Shown: positions 25,463 through 34,428, numbered from the stretch's first letter. The stretch is DNA of 64,000 bases from Glycomyces fuscus (GCA_002529455.1 NYMS01000033.1:1-64000); one strand, 5' to 3'. The notes: a model not told the origin generated them from the letters alone. Numbers and translations are program-made.

Positions 25463-28400
25463 TCACATCTGGGCGAGGTAGATGTCGGCGTCCCCGCGCA
25501 CGGTCTTGCGGAGGCTGAGCGTGGCGGGGTGGTCGGACCCCATCACCTCGCGGTAGCCGTCCTCCACGGCGACGAACTCGGCGTCGACGTCCTCGCCCTG
25601 GGCCCTGCGGTCCACGAGCAGGTTGCGCCGGGCCAGCAGGGTCAGCGGATGCGACGCACCCAGCTCCCTCTCGCAGCCGCTCAGCGCCTCCTCGTCCCGC
25701 TCCCGGGCACCGGCCGCGTTCCCCATGAGGAAGTGGTCGTTGGCCAGGTTCACCAGGCAGGCCAGGGTGCTGGGGTGGTAGGCGCCGAGCCGGTCCAGGA
25801 ACAGTTCCAGCGAGCGCTCGTCCAGCTGTCGGGCCTCGGCCACCCTGCCCAGCTGGCGCAGGATGATCGCCCGGTTGACGTCGGCCGCCCCCACGTAGGG
25901 GTGGCGCTCGCCCAGGAGCTTGACGTAGCGCTCCCCCGTGGTCTGGGCCAGCTCCAGCGCCTCGTCGTGCTGGTTGACCGCGCTCAGGGACATGGAGTGC
26001 ACGAGCGCGGCGTACATGGTCTCGTTGTCGTCCACGCCGTACTTGACCCGGAAGCGCTGCCAGGTCCGCTCCGACAGGGCGAGCGCCTCCCGGTGGTGGC
26101 CGACGCGTCGGCGCATGACGGCCAGCGTCCGCTGGTTGCCCAGGACGCGGTTGTCCTCCTCCCCCATCAGGCCGATGATCCTCTCGACCTGGTGGGCCTG
26201 GATCTCCTCGGCCTCCCGGAAGCGGCCCTTCTCCATCAGCGCCTCGGCGTAGCCGTTGTTGGTGCCGAGGGTGCGCGGGTGGTCCGGGCCGAAGACGGCC
26301 TCCAGCCGGACCAGCGTGTCGCGGTACTGGTCGGCGGCCGCCTCCGGGTCGCCGCTGAGCAGGAGGTTGAAGGCGCGGAAGTGGGCGGTGACCAGGGTGT
26401 GCGGGTCGTCCTCCCCGAACAGGCGCACCCGGCGGTGGTAGGCCTCGGCCGCCGCCGTCAGCGAGTCGCGGAACCGGCCCAGGAACCGCAGGGTGCGGAT
26501 GTGCTCGATCTCCGCCTCCAGGGTCTCGGGGTCCTCGGGGTTCTGCGTCTCACGCAGGGTCTCCAGGGTGGCGTCGCACAGTTCGAGGGCCTGCTCCAGG
26601 TGCCCCTGGCCGCGCATCGCCGTGGAGATCTGGACCGCCATGCCCAGGGTCGAGGGGTGGTTCTCCCCCAGTTGCAGGCGCCACCACTCGTGCGCGGTCT
26701 CGCCCAGGCGGCGGGCCTCGTCGAACTCCTGGCGCAGCACCGCGACCCGGCACATCTGCACCACCAGGTTGCGCGCCCAGGGGTCGGTGCAGTTCCACAG
26801 TTCGGAGGCCCACACGTGCGGCAGCAGCTGGGTGTAGCGCTCGGAGGCGTCCACCGCCACCACCTGGAGGTCGTTGCGGCCCAGCAGCTGGTGGGCGCAG
26901 TGGCGCATCTCCTCGCGCTCCTCGTCGCTCATCGGCGCCTGGACGGCGCGCTGCACCAGCCGGTGCAGGGAGACGGTGTTGCGCTGGTGGTCGATGTGGG
27001 CGAGGCTGTTGCGCCCGATGTCGCGGATCGCCATGCCGAGCCTGGCCGGGTCCTCCAGGGCGCCGCGCAGCTCCGCCGGGCCCTCGATGCCCCGGGCGAA
27101 GTTGAACAGCGTCCGGGGGATGGGCGCCGTCGCCATGAAGGAGCAGAGCTGGAGCAGTTGGAGCGCCGCCGGGTTGGTGGTGGCCAGCCGGTCCAGGGAC
27201 ACGTTCCAGGCGGCGGCGACGGCCACCGGGTAGGCGCTGTCCACCGGGCGCAGGAGGTCGAGCATCTCCTGGCTCTTCTCCGCGAACTGGCGCAGGTACT
27301 CCTCGGTGGCCATCCCGCTCTCGTGCAGCCACACGGCGGCCTGGTTGAGGGCCAGCGGCAGGTCGCCCAGCTCGTGCGCCAGCTGGTCGGCCTCCTCGTC
27401 GGTCAGCGACGCGGGTCCGCGCCGTTTCAGCAGCTCGATGCTCTCGGCCCGGTCGAACTCGCGGACGGAGAGGTAGGCGTCGCCGCCCCTCACCGTCCAG
27501 CTGGAGTCCCGAGAAGTGATGATCACGTGGCCCTCGCCCCCGACAGGAAGATACTGATCCAGTTCGGACCGGGCCTGCGCGTTGTCGAAGACGAGGAGCC
27601 AGCGCGGGTAGTCGACACCCTGGCGCAGGGCCTCCAGCACGTTCTCCAGGACGTGCCCGCTGCCCGCGCCCGCGCTGTCCAGCCTGAGCCTGGAGGCCAG
27701 GACGGAGAAGCTCTCCCGCAGCTGGTTGCTGTGGGCCGCGGGGACCCAGCAGATCAGGTCGTAGTCGGACGCGTACCGGTACAGGTACTCCTTCGCGAGT
27801 TCGGTCTTGCCGACCCCCGACATCCCGTTCAGGGCGGTGATGACCTGGCGCCTTCCCTTCAGGAGCTGTCCCCGCAGCGCGGAGAGCAGTTCCTCGCGCC
27901 CGGTGAAGGCGCTGTTGCGGCGCGGAACCTGGACCCAGACCGCGTTGAGCGGCCGGCCACTCGTGGACGATCGGGACGTACGACCGGTGGGTTGGTCGCC
28001 AGATTCTTGCATCATATCCTCATTTGACAGTTTTGTGGCCATATGAGTTTCTTTCCCCGACCGTTCAGAAAAGGGTGCTCTGTTCCGCGCCTTCCAGCCG
28101 TTCTTCTCGCCCACACGCGCAGATCCGGAAACCTTCGGCAATACTAGACCAGCGGGCGGCTGCGTACCCTGATCCGGCGTTTCCGCTGCGCCGCGGGTCG
28201 CACCCGCTCCGGCGACGTCGGCGTATTCCCTGATGGGTTCGGCGTAACGCCGGGTGAGGGCCGCGCTCTCCACCGCCGGGAGCATGGAATTGGCCCAGTG
28301 GTGGGACACCCGCGTCCTTTGGGGGAAATCGGCGTGCCTGCCCCGCAGCATGAGGCGGAGGGCGTCGAACCAGGGGTCCACCCACCGCAGGCGCTCCGCC

Positions 28401-30010
28401 GCCAGACCCAGCACCCGGCGGATGTCGGAGACCCGGCCGCCCAGCGACAGCAGGGCCCGCCGGACCCCCGGGCGGAAGTCCCACCCGACCGGTCCGTCCT
28501 CCTCCCCCCAGCCGACGCCGTGCACCAGCCCGCTGAAGAAGACCTCCGTCAGCTCCGAGGGCGTGGTGCGGCCGAGCACGTCCTCGCAGACCGCCTCCAC
28601 CAGGCGCGGGTCCAGCGGCACGGCGGCCAGGGCCACCGCCAGGTCGAACGCCTCGGGGCTGGCCAGCTGCCGGAAGCGCCGCGCCTCCCGCTCCGCGTCG
28701 AAGTCCGCCTCCCGCGCGTGGGCCGCCCCGGGGAGGGCGGGGTCCTCCCCCGCGGGGAACCGCGCGGTGTGCGCCCACAGGCGCCCGCGGCCCCGCCCCA
28801 CCGCGAAGACCGCCCAGTCGCGGATCGGCCGGGGGTCCAGCGGCAGCACGGGCACCAGCGCCCCCCGCGCGCATCCCTCCCCCTCCGCCGGGTCGGTGAG
28901 CGTGCGCTCCCGCGCGTACCGGGTGTTCGCGGCGCAGGGGCCGGCGGCCCGGGGCGCGCCCAGCTCCATGGGGGTGGTGGCGATGGCGCCGCGCCGCCAC
29001 AGGCGGGGCTGGAGCAGGTGGAGGATCGCGACCGCGTCGCGGCCCGCGGTCTCGGCCACCCAGCCCTGGAACCCGCGGTCGCGCCAGGCGGCGCCGAGTC
29101 CGTCGGTGAGGAACAGGACCACGTGCGCGCGGCCCCTCCCCCCGGGGCGGCCGGGGCGCCCGTGCCCGTCGCGCAGCACCGGGGCGCCGGTGCGCCCGGA
29201 GTCGAAGTGCAGGGACACCACCTCGTGGAAGACTCCGGCGGAGCGCGCGAGCCGGACGAACTCGGCGGCCGGGGCGCGCTGGAAGAGCATGGTGACTCCG
29301 TCGTCGACGAGGAGGGTGAGGTCCACCGCCCGCTCCCGGCGCGCGCACGGCTGCGGCACCACCGGGACGCCGACGTCCTCGCGCTCGTCCTCGGACCAGT
29401 GGAGGCTGTCCAGGAGCGAGCGCGCGTAGTTGCGCGCGGTGCCCCCCGGGTCGATGCCGTCCGGCCGTCCCCGGGGCTCGGTGATGTGGAAGGGCCCCAG
29501 CGCGGCGACCAGCTCCTGGCGCCGGTCCAGGACCGGTTGGACGAGCCCGGAGGGCTCCACCGGCGGCCAGTTCCCCGGGCCCCGGTGCCCGCGCGGGGGC
29601 GTCCGCTCCCGGCCGGGGACCGTCCGCGGATCCGGGAGCCGCTCACGGGGGTCGCGCCCGGCGGCGGGGCCGTCCCTCCCGGGCTCCGCCCCGCCGTCGG
29701 GCCGCCCCGGCGCCGGTGGCCCGGCGGCTCCGGAACCCGTGCCGGACGGTGGGCCCGGCGAAGTCGTGGGAGGCCCGGCGGCCTCCCACGGGGGCGTGGC
29801 GGAACCGGCGGCCTCCCCCGGCGAAGGCCCGTCGGCGGGCGGTGCCGGGAACACCGGCCGGCCTCGGCGCGCGGCCTCGGCGCGCGCCTGGAGGGCCGCC
29901 AGGTGGAGTGCGTCCGCCCACTCCGTGGGCGTGAGGCCCCCCGCGGCACCGCCCGACCGGTCGCCGGAGTCCCGGGGGCGGTCGTCCCCCGGCTGGTGCG
30001 CGGGGCTCAT
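25463..30010 (-). CDS. SAV_2336/vWA-like region fused to NB-ARC ATPase and TPR array
   Basis: This open frame of 1,515 codons has no stop between its parts. Residues 1-155 hold a short helix and a long Pro/Gly linker. Residues 160-600 match the SAV_2336 N-terminal type and contain a vWA-like core (VDLTLLVDDGVT near 230, VVLFLTDGLG near 300) with a degenerate metal site. From residue 657 an NB-ARC module follows: P loop GMSGVGKT (729-736), LLVFDN, VIITSRDSSW, GDLPLALNQAAVWL. The C-terminal 450 residues are kinesin-light-chain-like TPRs (LGENHPSTL, FGPDHPRTL, LGAYHPSTL). An internal ATG at 28042 (GGGGAAAG upstream) could also make an 859-aa NB-ARC-TPR protein alone. The start overlaps the MoxR stop (ATGA). 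Confidence 0.85.
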   Translation of the reverse strand: MSPAHQPGDDRPRDSGDRSGGAAGGLTPTEWADALHLAALQARAEAARRGRPVFPAPPADGPSPGEAAGSATPPWEAAGPPTTSPGPPSGTGSGAAGPPAPGRPDGGAEPGRDGPAAGRDPRERLPDPRTVPGRERTPPRGHRGPGNWPPVEPSGLVQPVLDRRQELVAALGPFHITEPRGRPDGIDPGGTARNYARSLLDSLHWSEDEREDVGVPVVPQPCARRERAVDLTLLVDDGVTMLFQRAPAAEFVRLARSAGVFHEVVSLHFDSGRTGAPVLRDGHGRPGRPGGRGRAHVVLFLTDGLGAAWRDRGFQGWVAETAGRDAVAILHLLQPRLWRRGAIATTPMELGAPRAAGPCAANTRYARERTLTDPAEGEGCARGALVPVLPLDPRPIRDWAVFAVGRGRGRLWAHTARFPAGEDPALPGAAHAREADFDAEREARRFRQLASPEAFDLAVALAAVPLDPRLVEAVCEDVLGRTTPSELTEVFFSGLVHGVGWGEEDGPVGWDFRPGVRRALLSLGGRVSDIRRVLGLAAERLRWVDPWFDALRLMLRGRHADFPQRTRVSHHWANSMLPAVESAALTRRYAEPIREYADVAGAGATRGAAETPDQGTQPPAGLVLPKVSGSARVGEKNGWKARNRAPFSERSGKETHMATKLSNEDMMQESGDQPTGRTSRSSTSGRPLNAVWVQVPRRNSAFTGREELLSALRGQLLKGRRQVITALNGMSGVGKTELAKEYLYRYASDYDLICWVPAAHSNQLRESFSVLASRLRLDSAGAGSGHVLENVLEALRQGVDYPRWLLVFDNAQARSELDQYLPVGGEGHVIITSRDSSWTVRGGDAYLSVREFDRAESIELLKRRGPASLTDEEADQLAHELGDLPLALNQAAVWLHESGMATEEYLRQFAEKSQEMLDLLRPVDSAYPVAVAAAWNVSLDRLATTNPAALQLLQLCSFMATAPIPRTLFNFARGIEGPAELRGALEDPARLGMAIRDIGRNSLAHIDHQRNTVSLHRLVQRAVQAPMSDEEREEMRHCAHQLLGRNDLQVVAVDASERYTQLLPHVWASELWNCTDPWARNLVVQMCRVAVLRQEFDEARRLGETAHEWWRLQLGENHPSTLGMAVQISTAMRGQGHLEQALELCDATLETLRETQNPEDPETLEAEIEHIRTLRFLGRFRDSLTAAAEAYHRRVRLFGEDDPHTLVTAHFRAFNLLLSGDPEAAADQYRDTLVRLEAVFGPDHPRTLGTNNGYAEALMEKGRFREAEEIQAHQVERIIGLMGEEDNRVLGNQRTLAVMRRRVGHHREALALSERTWQRFRVKYGVDDNETMYAALVHSMSLSAVNQHDEALELAQTTGERYVKLLGERHPYVGAADVNRAIILRQLGRVAEARQLDERSLELFLDRLGAYHPSTLACLVNLANDHFLMGNAAGARERDEEALSGCERELGASHPLTLLARRNLLVDRRAQGEDVDAEFVAVEDGYREVMGSDHPATLSLRKTVRGDADIYLAQM

Positions 30011-31185
30011 CCCGGGGTTTCCGTGAGGCGGTGCCAGAGCAGGTCGGAGAGGTGGCGGACCTGCTCGGGCCCCGGCTCGCCCTGCCCCATGGCGCCGGCC
30101 AGGTGCACGGCGTTGAGCAGCTGGTCCACGGCGAGGCCGTGGCCGTCGGCGCTCCTGCGCAGGAACTCGGTGACCAGGGTCCGCGTGCCGGTGGGCGGGT
30201 CGCCGTCGAAGTGCCCGGCCACGGCGGCCACCAGCTCGTCCTCGTCCGGCAGCCCCACCCGGACCGGGATGCAGCGGCGCAGGAAGGCGGGCGGCAGGTC
30301 CCGGTCGTCGTTGCAGGTCACCACGGTGATGGGGAAGGCCGAGCACAGGACCTCGCCGCGTTCGACCACCGCCGTGCGTCCGGGGTCGTCGGTGGCCACC
30401 CGGATCGCCTCGGCCACGTTGGCCAGCCTGCCCAGCTCGGGGATGGCGTAGCCGCCGTTCTCGAACAGGTCGAGCAGGTCGCCGGGCAGGTCGAAGTCGC
30501 CCAGGTCGAAGTCGTCGACCAGGAGCACCCGGGGCAGCCGGGTGGGCAGGAAGGCGGTGCCCAGGGGCCCCAGGGTGAGGTAGCGGCCGATCGACTCGGC
30601 GCTGCTGCGCAGGTGGGCGTCGGCCTCGGTGCCGTTGGCCACCGCGTAGCGGCGGTCCCGGGCGCCGAGGGCCCGGTTGCGGGCGTTCTCCAGGTTGAGG
30701 TCGTGGATCTGGGTCAGGGGGTCGTAGGCGTACAGGCCCTCGCGCACGGTGCTGCGGCTGGTGACGGCCCAGCGCAGGACCCGGCCCAGGCCCAGCTCGC
30801 GGGAGACCTGGTGGGCGAGGCTGGACTTGCCGACCCCGGGCGGACCCACCAGCAGCAGCGGCCGGCGCAGGCAGATGGCCGCGTTGACCTTGTCCAGCAG
30901 CTGGCGGCGGTGCGGCCCCAGGGGAACGGGGAAGCTCCAGGGGCGGACGGGACCCAGGTGGCGCTCGCTCTCCGTGCCGGACACCGCGGCCCGCGGCCCC
31001 GGGTCGTAGAACGCGGGGTCCGCGCCGGTCCCGGCGGGGTCCCGTCCGCCGCCGTAGACGCGCCACCGGGGAGGCGGGGGGAGCTGGGCGGCGAGGTCCA
31101 GGTGCGGGCGGGGCTGACCTGTGCCGTGGAAGATCCACCACTCCGGCGCGGAGCTGGTCGACCCGGGTTCGGCTGGTGTGGTCAT
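30007..31185 (-). CDS. MoxR-like AAA+ ATPase
   Basis: The 392-residue cytoplasmic ATPase has Walker A GPPGVGKSS at 114-122, Walker B RVLLVDDFD at about 219-227, sensor Asn in VVTCNDD at 288-293 and arginine-finger region FLRR at 301-304, with the helical lid at the C terminus. MoxR ATPases work with vWA-domain proteins as chaperone or remodelling pairs. Here the vWA-like partner is the next gene. AAGGG precedes the ATG. The gene overlaps both neighbours by ATGA, so the four genes are translated as a block. Confidence 0.88.
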   Translation of the reverse strand: MTTPAEPGSTSSAPEWWIFHGTGQPRPHLDLAAQLPPPPRWRVYGGGRDPAGTGADPAFYDPGPRAAVSGTESERHLGPVRPWSFPVPLGPHRRQLLDKVNAAICLRRPLLLVGPPGVGKSSLAHQVSRELGLGRVLRWAVTSRSTVREGLYAYDPLTQIHDLNLENARNRALGARDRRYAVANGTEADAHLRSSAESIGRYLTLGPLGTAFLPTRLPRVLLVDDFDLGDFDLPGDLLDLFENGGYAIPELGRLANVAEAIRVATDDPGRTAVVERGEVLCSAFPITVVTCNDDRDLPPAFLRRCIPVRVGLPDEDELVAAVAGHFDGDPPTGTRTLVTEFLRRSADGHGLAVDQLLNAVHLAGAMGQGEPGPEQVRHLSDLLWHRLTETPG

Positions 31186-32816
31186 GGCAGGCCCTTCGAG
31201 CCGCGCCCAAGGGGGGCTGTCGGATGCTGTGGGAGGGTCATCGGTCGGGGGACAGGCAGAACCGGAAGGGTGTCGTGATAGAAGACGGCGACCTCGAAGC
31301 TTTCTTCGATGTACCCGGTATCGTCCGGGGAAACGCATCCGGAACGCGATTGGTGGAGCGCCTTGGGAAGCGCTCGTATTCTTTCGGGTGACACTGGCAC
31401 CTCCCGTCCCACCTTTCCCAGATTGAGCCACGGACTCGCCCCCGGGCCATTGTCAGCGGAACGCCAGATCACGATCGGAACCCCGATCATGAGCGCCGAC
31501 CAGACCGACATGTGGCATTCGTCCAGATGTGAGGGAACGGAGAGGGCGACGATCCTGTCGTCCCGGAGCCGTTCGGCCAGGGGCTCGCGGTAGGTCCGCC
31601 CGCCCTTGCGCGTCCTGCGCCCGGCCTCGTGCGCGGTGTCCAGGTGCAGGACCTCGCACGCGTTCGCGAGCCCCTCCCACCGGCGGGCGCAGGTCAGCCG
31701 GGCCTGCGCGGTGTCGCCGCGCACGGGGTCCACCAGCTCCTCCGCCCGGTAGACCACCTGGGCCCGGGACCCGAGCCTGCGGTCGCCCTCCCCGGCCTCC
31801 TGCCAGCGCTCGGCCTCCAGGCGGCGGAGCAGGTCCAGCTGTCCGACCAGCTCGACCCGCACGCCCTCGTGGTATCCCGTGCGGTGGTCCACCTCCAGCA
31901 GGGTGAGCAGGCCCCCGACGTGGGCGCCGATGCGCTCGGGCTCCATGTGCGGGGTGTGCCCGTGGCCGCAGAAGTCCGGTGCCCTCCCCCGCCTCTCGCT
32001 GAGCACCGTCCAGTACTCGACGTCGTAGCGGTCCCTGCTCCCGCCCTGGGTGACGTGCACGACGAGCCGGGCGGGCGTGCTCCGTCCCGGCGGCGCGGCC
32101 GCGCCCTCGCGCCGCCCGCCGCCCCAGAGCAGGACCACGTCGGCGCAGTCGCGCAGCGGGACGGTGCCCGGGAGCAGGGCGCAGAACACCCGCAGCGGGA
32201 GCTCGGCGCCCTCGGGCACGGTCATCTCGGCCAGGTCCACGAGCCGGTCCCAGGCCGTGTGCGGCGGCGCCTCGGCGGGGGTGAACCGGTCGGTCCGGGC
32301 GGTCTCGAAGGCCTCCGCGACCAGGTCCGGGGGGTGCTGCCCCAGCTCCCGGCGGACGAGCCGGACGTCGGCGTCGGTGGTCCCCTCGGGGAGGAGGCGG
32401 CACAGCTGCTCCCACTCCTCCGCGTGGACCAGCGGCTCCGCGGCCCGGGCCGCCTCCAGCGAGCTGCGGCCGTACTCCTCCAGGTAGAGGATCCAGCGCA
32501 CGAGGCAGCCCAGGCGCACCTGCTCCCGGCAGAGGCGGACCAGGTGGCGGGCGAACTCGACCGCCGAACCCTCCATGCGCAGGTTGCGCCGGACCCGCGC
32601 CGGCAGCTGGTAGGCCAACTGCTCGCGTGCGTCCGGGAGGAGGACGCACCGGAGCGCGCACAGGGCGTCGACCAGGCCCTCCGTGCCGTCGTCCACCGGG
32701 GCCCGCGGCCCGGTGCCGCCGCGGGCGATCCGCACGTCCGGCGGGGGAGCTCCGCCCGCCGGCGGCCGTCCCCCCGCCGAGGCCTGGTCCCCCGCGGTGG
32801 CCATCGTCTCGCTCAC
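31182..32816 (-). CDS. VMAP (vWA-MoxR associated protein) with N-terminal adaptor domain
   Basis: The protein has 544 residues. After a disordered start, residues 46-130 form a helical domain (LRCVLLPDAREQL, then FARHLVRLCRE) that visibly matches the C-terminal domain of the adjacent protease, as expected for an effector-associated domain (EAD). The C-terminal half carries the pattern of VMAP-C: LLRRLEAERWQEAG, RAQVVYRAEELVDP, ARRWEGLA, and a final IGVPIVIWRSAD. VMAP proteins bridge the vWA-MoxR core to effectors. GTG start overlaps the protease stop (GTGA). Confidence 0.8.
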   Translation of the reverse strand: MSETMATAGDQASAGGRPPAGGAPPPDVRIARGGTGPRAPVDDGTEGLVDALCALRCVLLPDAREQLAYQLPARVRRNLRMEGSAVEFARHLVRLCREQVRLGCLVRWILYLEEYGRSSLEAARAAEPLVHAEEWEQLCRLLPEGTTDADVRLVRRELGQHPPDLVAEAFETARTDRFTPAEAPPHTAWDRLVDLAEMTVPEGAELPLRVFCALLPGTVPLRDCADVVLLWGGGRREGAAAPPGRSTPARLVVHVTQGGSRDRYDVEYWTVLSERRGRAPDFCGHGHTPHMEPERIGAHVGGLLTLLEVDHRTGYHEGVRVELVGQLDLLRRLEAERWQEAGEGDRRLGSRAQVVYRAEELVDPVRGDTAQARLTCARRWEGLANACEVLHLDTAHEAGRRTRKGGRTYREPLAERLRDDRIVALSVPSHLDECHMSVWSALMIGVPIVIWRSADNGPGASPWLNLGKVGREVPVSPERIRALPKALHQSRSGCVSPDDTGYIEESFEVAVFYHDTLPVLPVPRPMTLPQHPTAPLGRGSKGLP

Positions 32817-33748
32817 CCGGGCGGGCTCCCCAGGAGCGGGGCCGCGGCCTCGCGGACCCGGAGCATCCCCGCGCCGCCGTCCTCCCTCTCGTCGAGGAGG
32901 TCCAGGACCTCGTCGAGGAGTCCGTACTCACCGTGGGCGAGGGTGACCAGCTGCGCGGCGAAGGAGAACAGGTCCTGGTCGGCGCGGAGCCTGCGGCGCA
33001 GCCGGGGGTCGAGCGCGACGTAGAGGTCCAGGCGCAGGTCGGGCAGGAGCAGGGTGCGCAGGTCGGTCATCGCCCTGGCGGTGCGCGTGAGCGCCTCCCG
33101 CCCGCCGTTGCCCGCCGCGCCCGCGGCGGTCCGCTCGGTCGGCCACACCCGGGGGATCGCCTCCATCGGAATCATCCAGCCCGCCCTGCCGCTGCCGGTC
33201 GCCTCGCAGAGCAGACCGAGAAGGGCGTTCCCCCTCTCCTCTCGGACACCGCTGCCGCTGAAGCCCGGCAGGACGGTGAACCCCGCGCGGGAGTCGACGT
33301 CGACCTGGACGTAGCCGAAACGGCTGCCCCCGGTGCCGACGACCCGCCCGGTCACCCAGAGGCCGTTCTCGGAACGCGGGAAGCCGAGCACGCGGACCCG
33401 GTCGCCGACGCGGTACCGCGCGGGGGCGGCGGGAGGGACGGGGGCGGGCCGGTCCAGGCGCAGTACCGCCGCGTCCCAGGGCGCGGCGTCCTCCCACCAC
33501 CAGCCGTCGGCGGCGACCGTGGCCGCGGCCTCCCAGCCGGGGAGGCCGCGCGGGGCGTCCAGGCGCACGGTGCTGCCGGGCCCGGCGGGGGCGCCGGACC
33601 CGGCGACGGCCTCGCGGACGACGTGCGCGCAGGTGATCGCGTATCCGGGGGCGACCAGTACCGCGGCTCCGTGCAGGGACGTGCCGCCGCGGTCGGTGAC
33701 GCGCAACTGCCAGTCGGGGGCGAGGGGGCGGGGGGCCAGGTGGGACAC
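32813..33748 (-). CDS. Trypsin-like serine protease with C-terminal adaptor domain
   Basis: The 311-residue protein has no signal peptide, so it should act in the cytoplasm. Residues 10-205 are a chymotrypsin-fold protease with the triad His42 (CAHVV), Asp92 (WDAAVLRL) and Ser164 (PGFSGSG). Residues 225-305 form a helical domain (LRTLLLPDLRLDLYVAL, then FAAQLVTLAHGE) homologous by eye to residues 50-130 of the next protein. This is the first gene of the operon, with GGGAG five bases before a GTG. In conflict systems such proteases are the effectors, kept off until recruited. That role is inferred. Confidence 0.85.
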   Translation of the reverse strand: MSHLAPRPLAPDWQLRVTDRGGTSLHGAAVLVAPGYAITCAHVVREAVAGSGAPAGPGSTVRLDAPRGLPGWEAAATVAADGWWWEDAAPWDAAVLRLDRPAPVPPAAPARYRVGDRVRVLGFPRSENGLWVTGRVVGTGGSRFGYVQVDVDSRAGFTVLPGFSGSGVREERGNALLGLLCEATGSGRAGWMIPMEAIPRVWPTERTAAGAAGNGGREALTRTARAMTDLRTLLLPDLRLDLYVALDPRLRRRLRADQDLFSFAAQLVTLAHGEYGLLDEVLDLLDEREDGGAGMLRVREAAAPLLGSPPG

Positions 33749-33825
33749 GGTGCTCCCGTTCGACGGGCGGGGCGCACGGGACGGGTCCGGACGCGCGGTT
33801 CCGCTCGGTGTTTCGGGTGCACCGA

Positions 33826-33935
33826 ATTCTACCTGCTGTTTGTCAAAGTCCGTTGTCGTGAAGGAGAGCGTGAGATTTGATTGTTTTTATGGGGAAAAAG
33901 TGAATTTAGATAAACAAGTAAGGAAAAGGGGGGCC
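33826..33935 (-). promoter_or_regulatory. AT-rich promoter region of the protease/ATPase operon
   Basis: Minus-strand -10 candidate TAGAAT at 33826-33831 and TTGACA at 33841-33846, though the 9-bp spacing between them is not standard. The 100 bp from 33836 to 33935 is strikingly A/T-rich with A and T runs, unlike anything else in the window, which suggests bending, silencer binding or an alternative sigma factor. Confidence 0.45.
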
Positions 33936-33987
33936 AGCGGCACCCGGGCCGTCCGCCTCCGGCAGCGGGCGGCCCGGACGCGCCTGG

Positions 33988-34428
33988 TCAGGAGGCCGGT
34001 ACCGGTTCAGGGGTCCGGCGGCGGGGGCGTCCCCACGGCATGAGGCGGTCCAGGGAGAGGCGGCCGCCCACGAAGCCGAGGGCCAGGGCGGTGACGCCGA
34101 GGACCAGCAGGAGCTCGAAGCCGCCGACCAGCGGGTCGCCGACGTGGGCGAAGAAGTAGGCGCCGGCCATCATGAAGGCCAGGAGGAGTCCGGCCAGGGG
34201 CAGGGCGAACCCGACGATGAGGGCCAGTCCGGCGCCCACCTCGATGCTCGCGCCCAGGAGCGCGGAGAACTGCGGGAAGGGGATCCCCATGGACGCGAAG
34301 CCCTGGGCGGTGCCGTCGAGGTCGGACATCTTCGGCCAACCGTGGGCGATGAAGACGACGCCGACCACGGCTCTGGCGAGCAGCGCGGTGACGTCCCCCA
34401 CGCGGGACACGAGCGGATTCTCGGTCAT
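33988..34428 (-). CDS. DoxX family membrane protein
   Basis: This 146-residue protein has four helices and the DoxX pattern: ARAVVGVVFIAHGWPKMSD, then GIPFPQFSALLGASIEVGAGLALIVG and GAYFFAHVGDP. DoxX proteins are poorly defined membrane subunits linked with oxidative or thiol stress and quinone reactions. A conserved sequence 60-73 bp upstream of the start also occurs near the MarR gene, so it is probably under that regulator. AGGA lies 7 bases before the ATG. Confidence 0.88.
   Translation of the reverse strand: MTENPLVSRVGDVTALLARAVVGVVFIAHGWPKMSDLDGTAQGFASMGIPFPQFSALLGASIEVGAGLALIVGFALPLAGLLLAFMMAGAYFFAHVGDPLVGGFELLLVLGVTALALGFVGGRLSLDRLMPWGRPRRRTPEPVPAS

Noticed and set aside
24164-28027. 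Plus-strand open frame of 1,287 codons
   Set aside because: It lies opposite the response regulator and the NB-ARC-TPR coding region and shows no domain. The minus-strand frame carries all motifs.
33749-33987. Search for an FxSxx-COOH peptide or radical SAM gene near the protease operon
   Set aside because: The TPR protein resembles those of FxSxx-COOH systems, but no short ORF ending in FxSxx and no radical SAM gene were found in the window.
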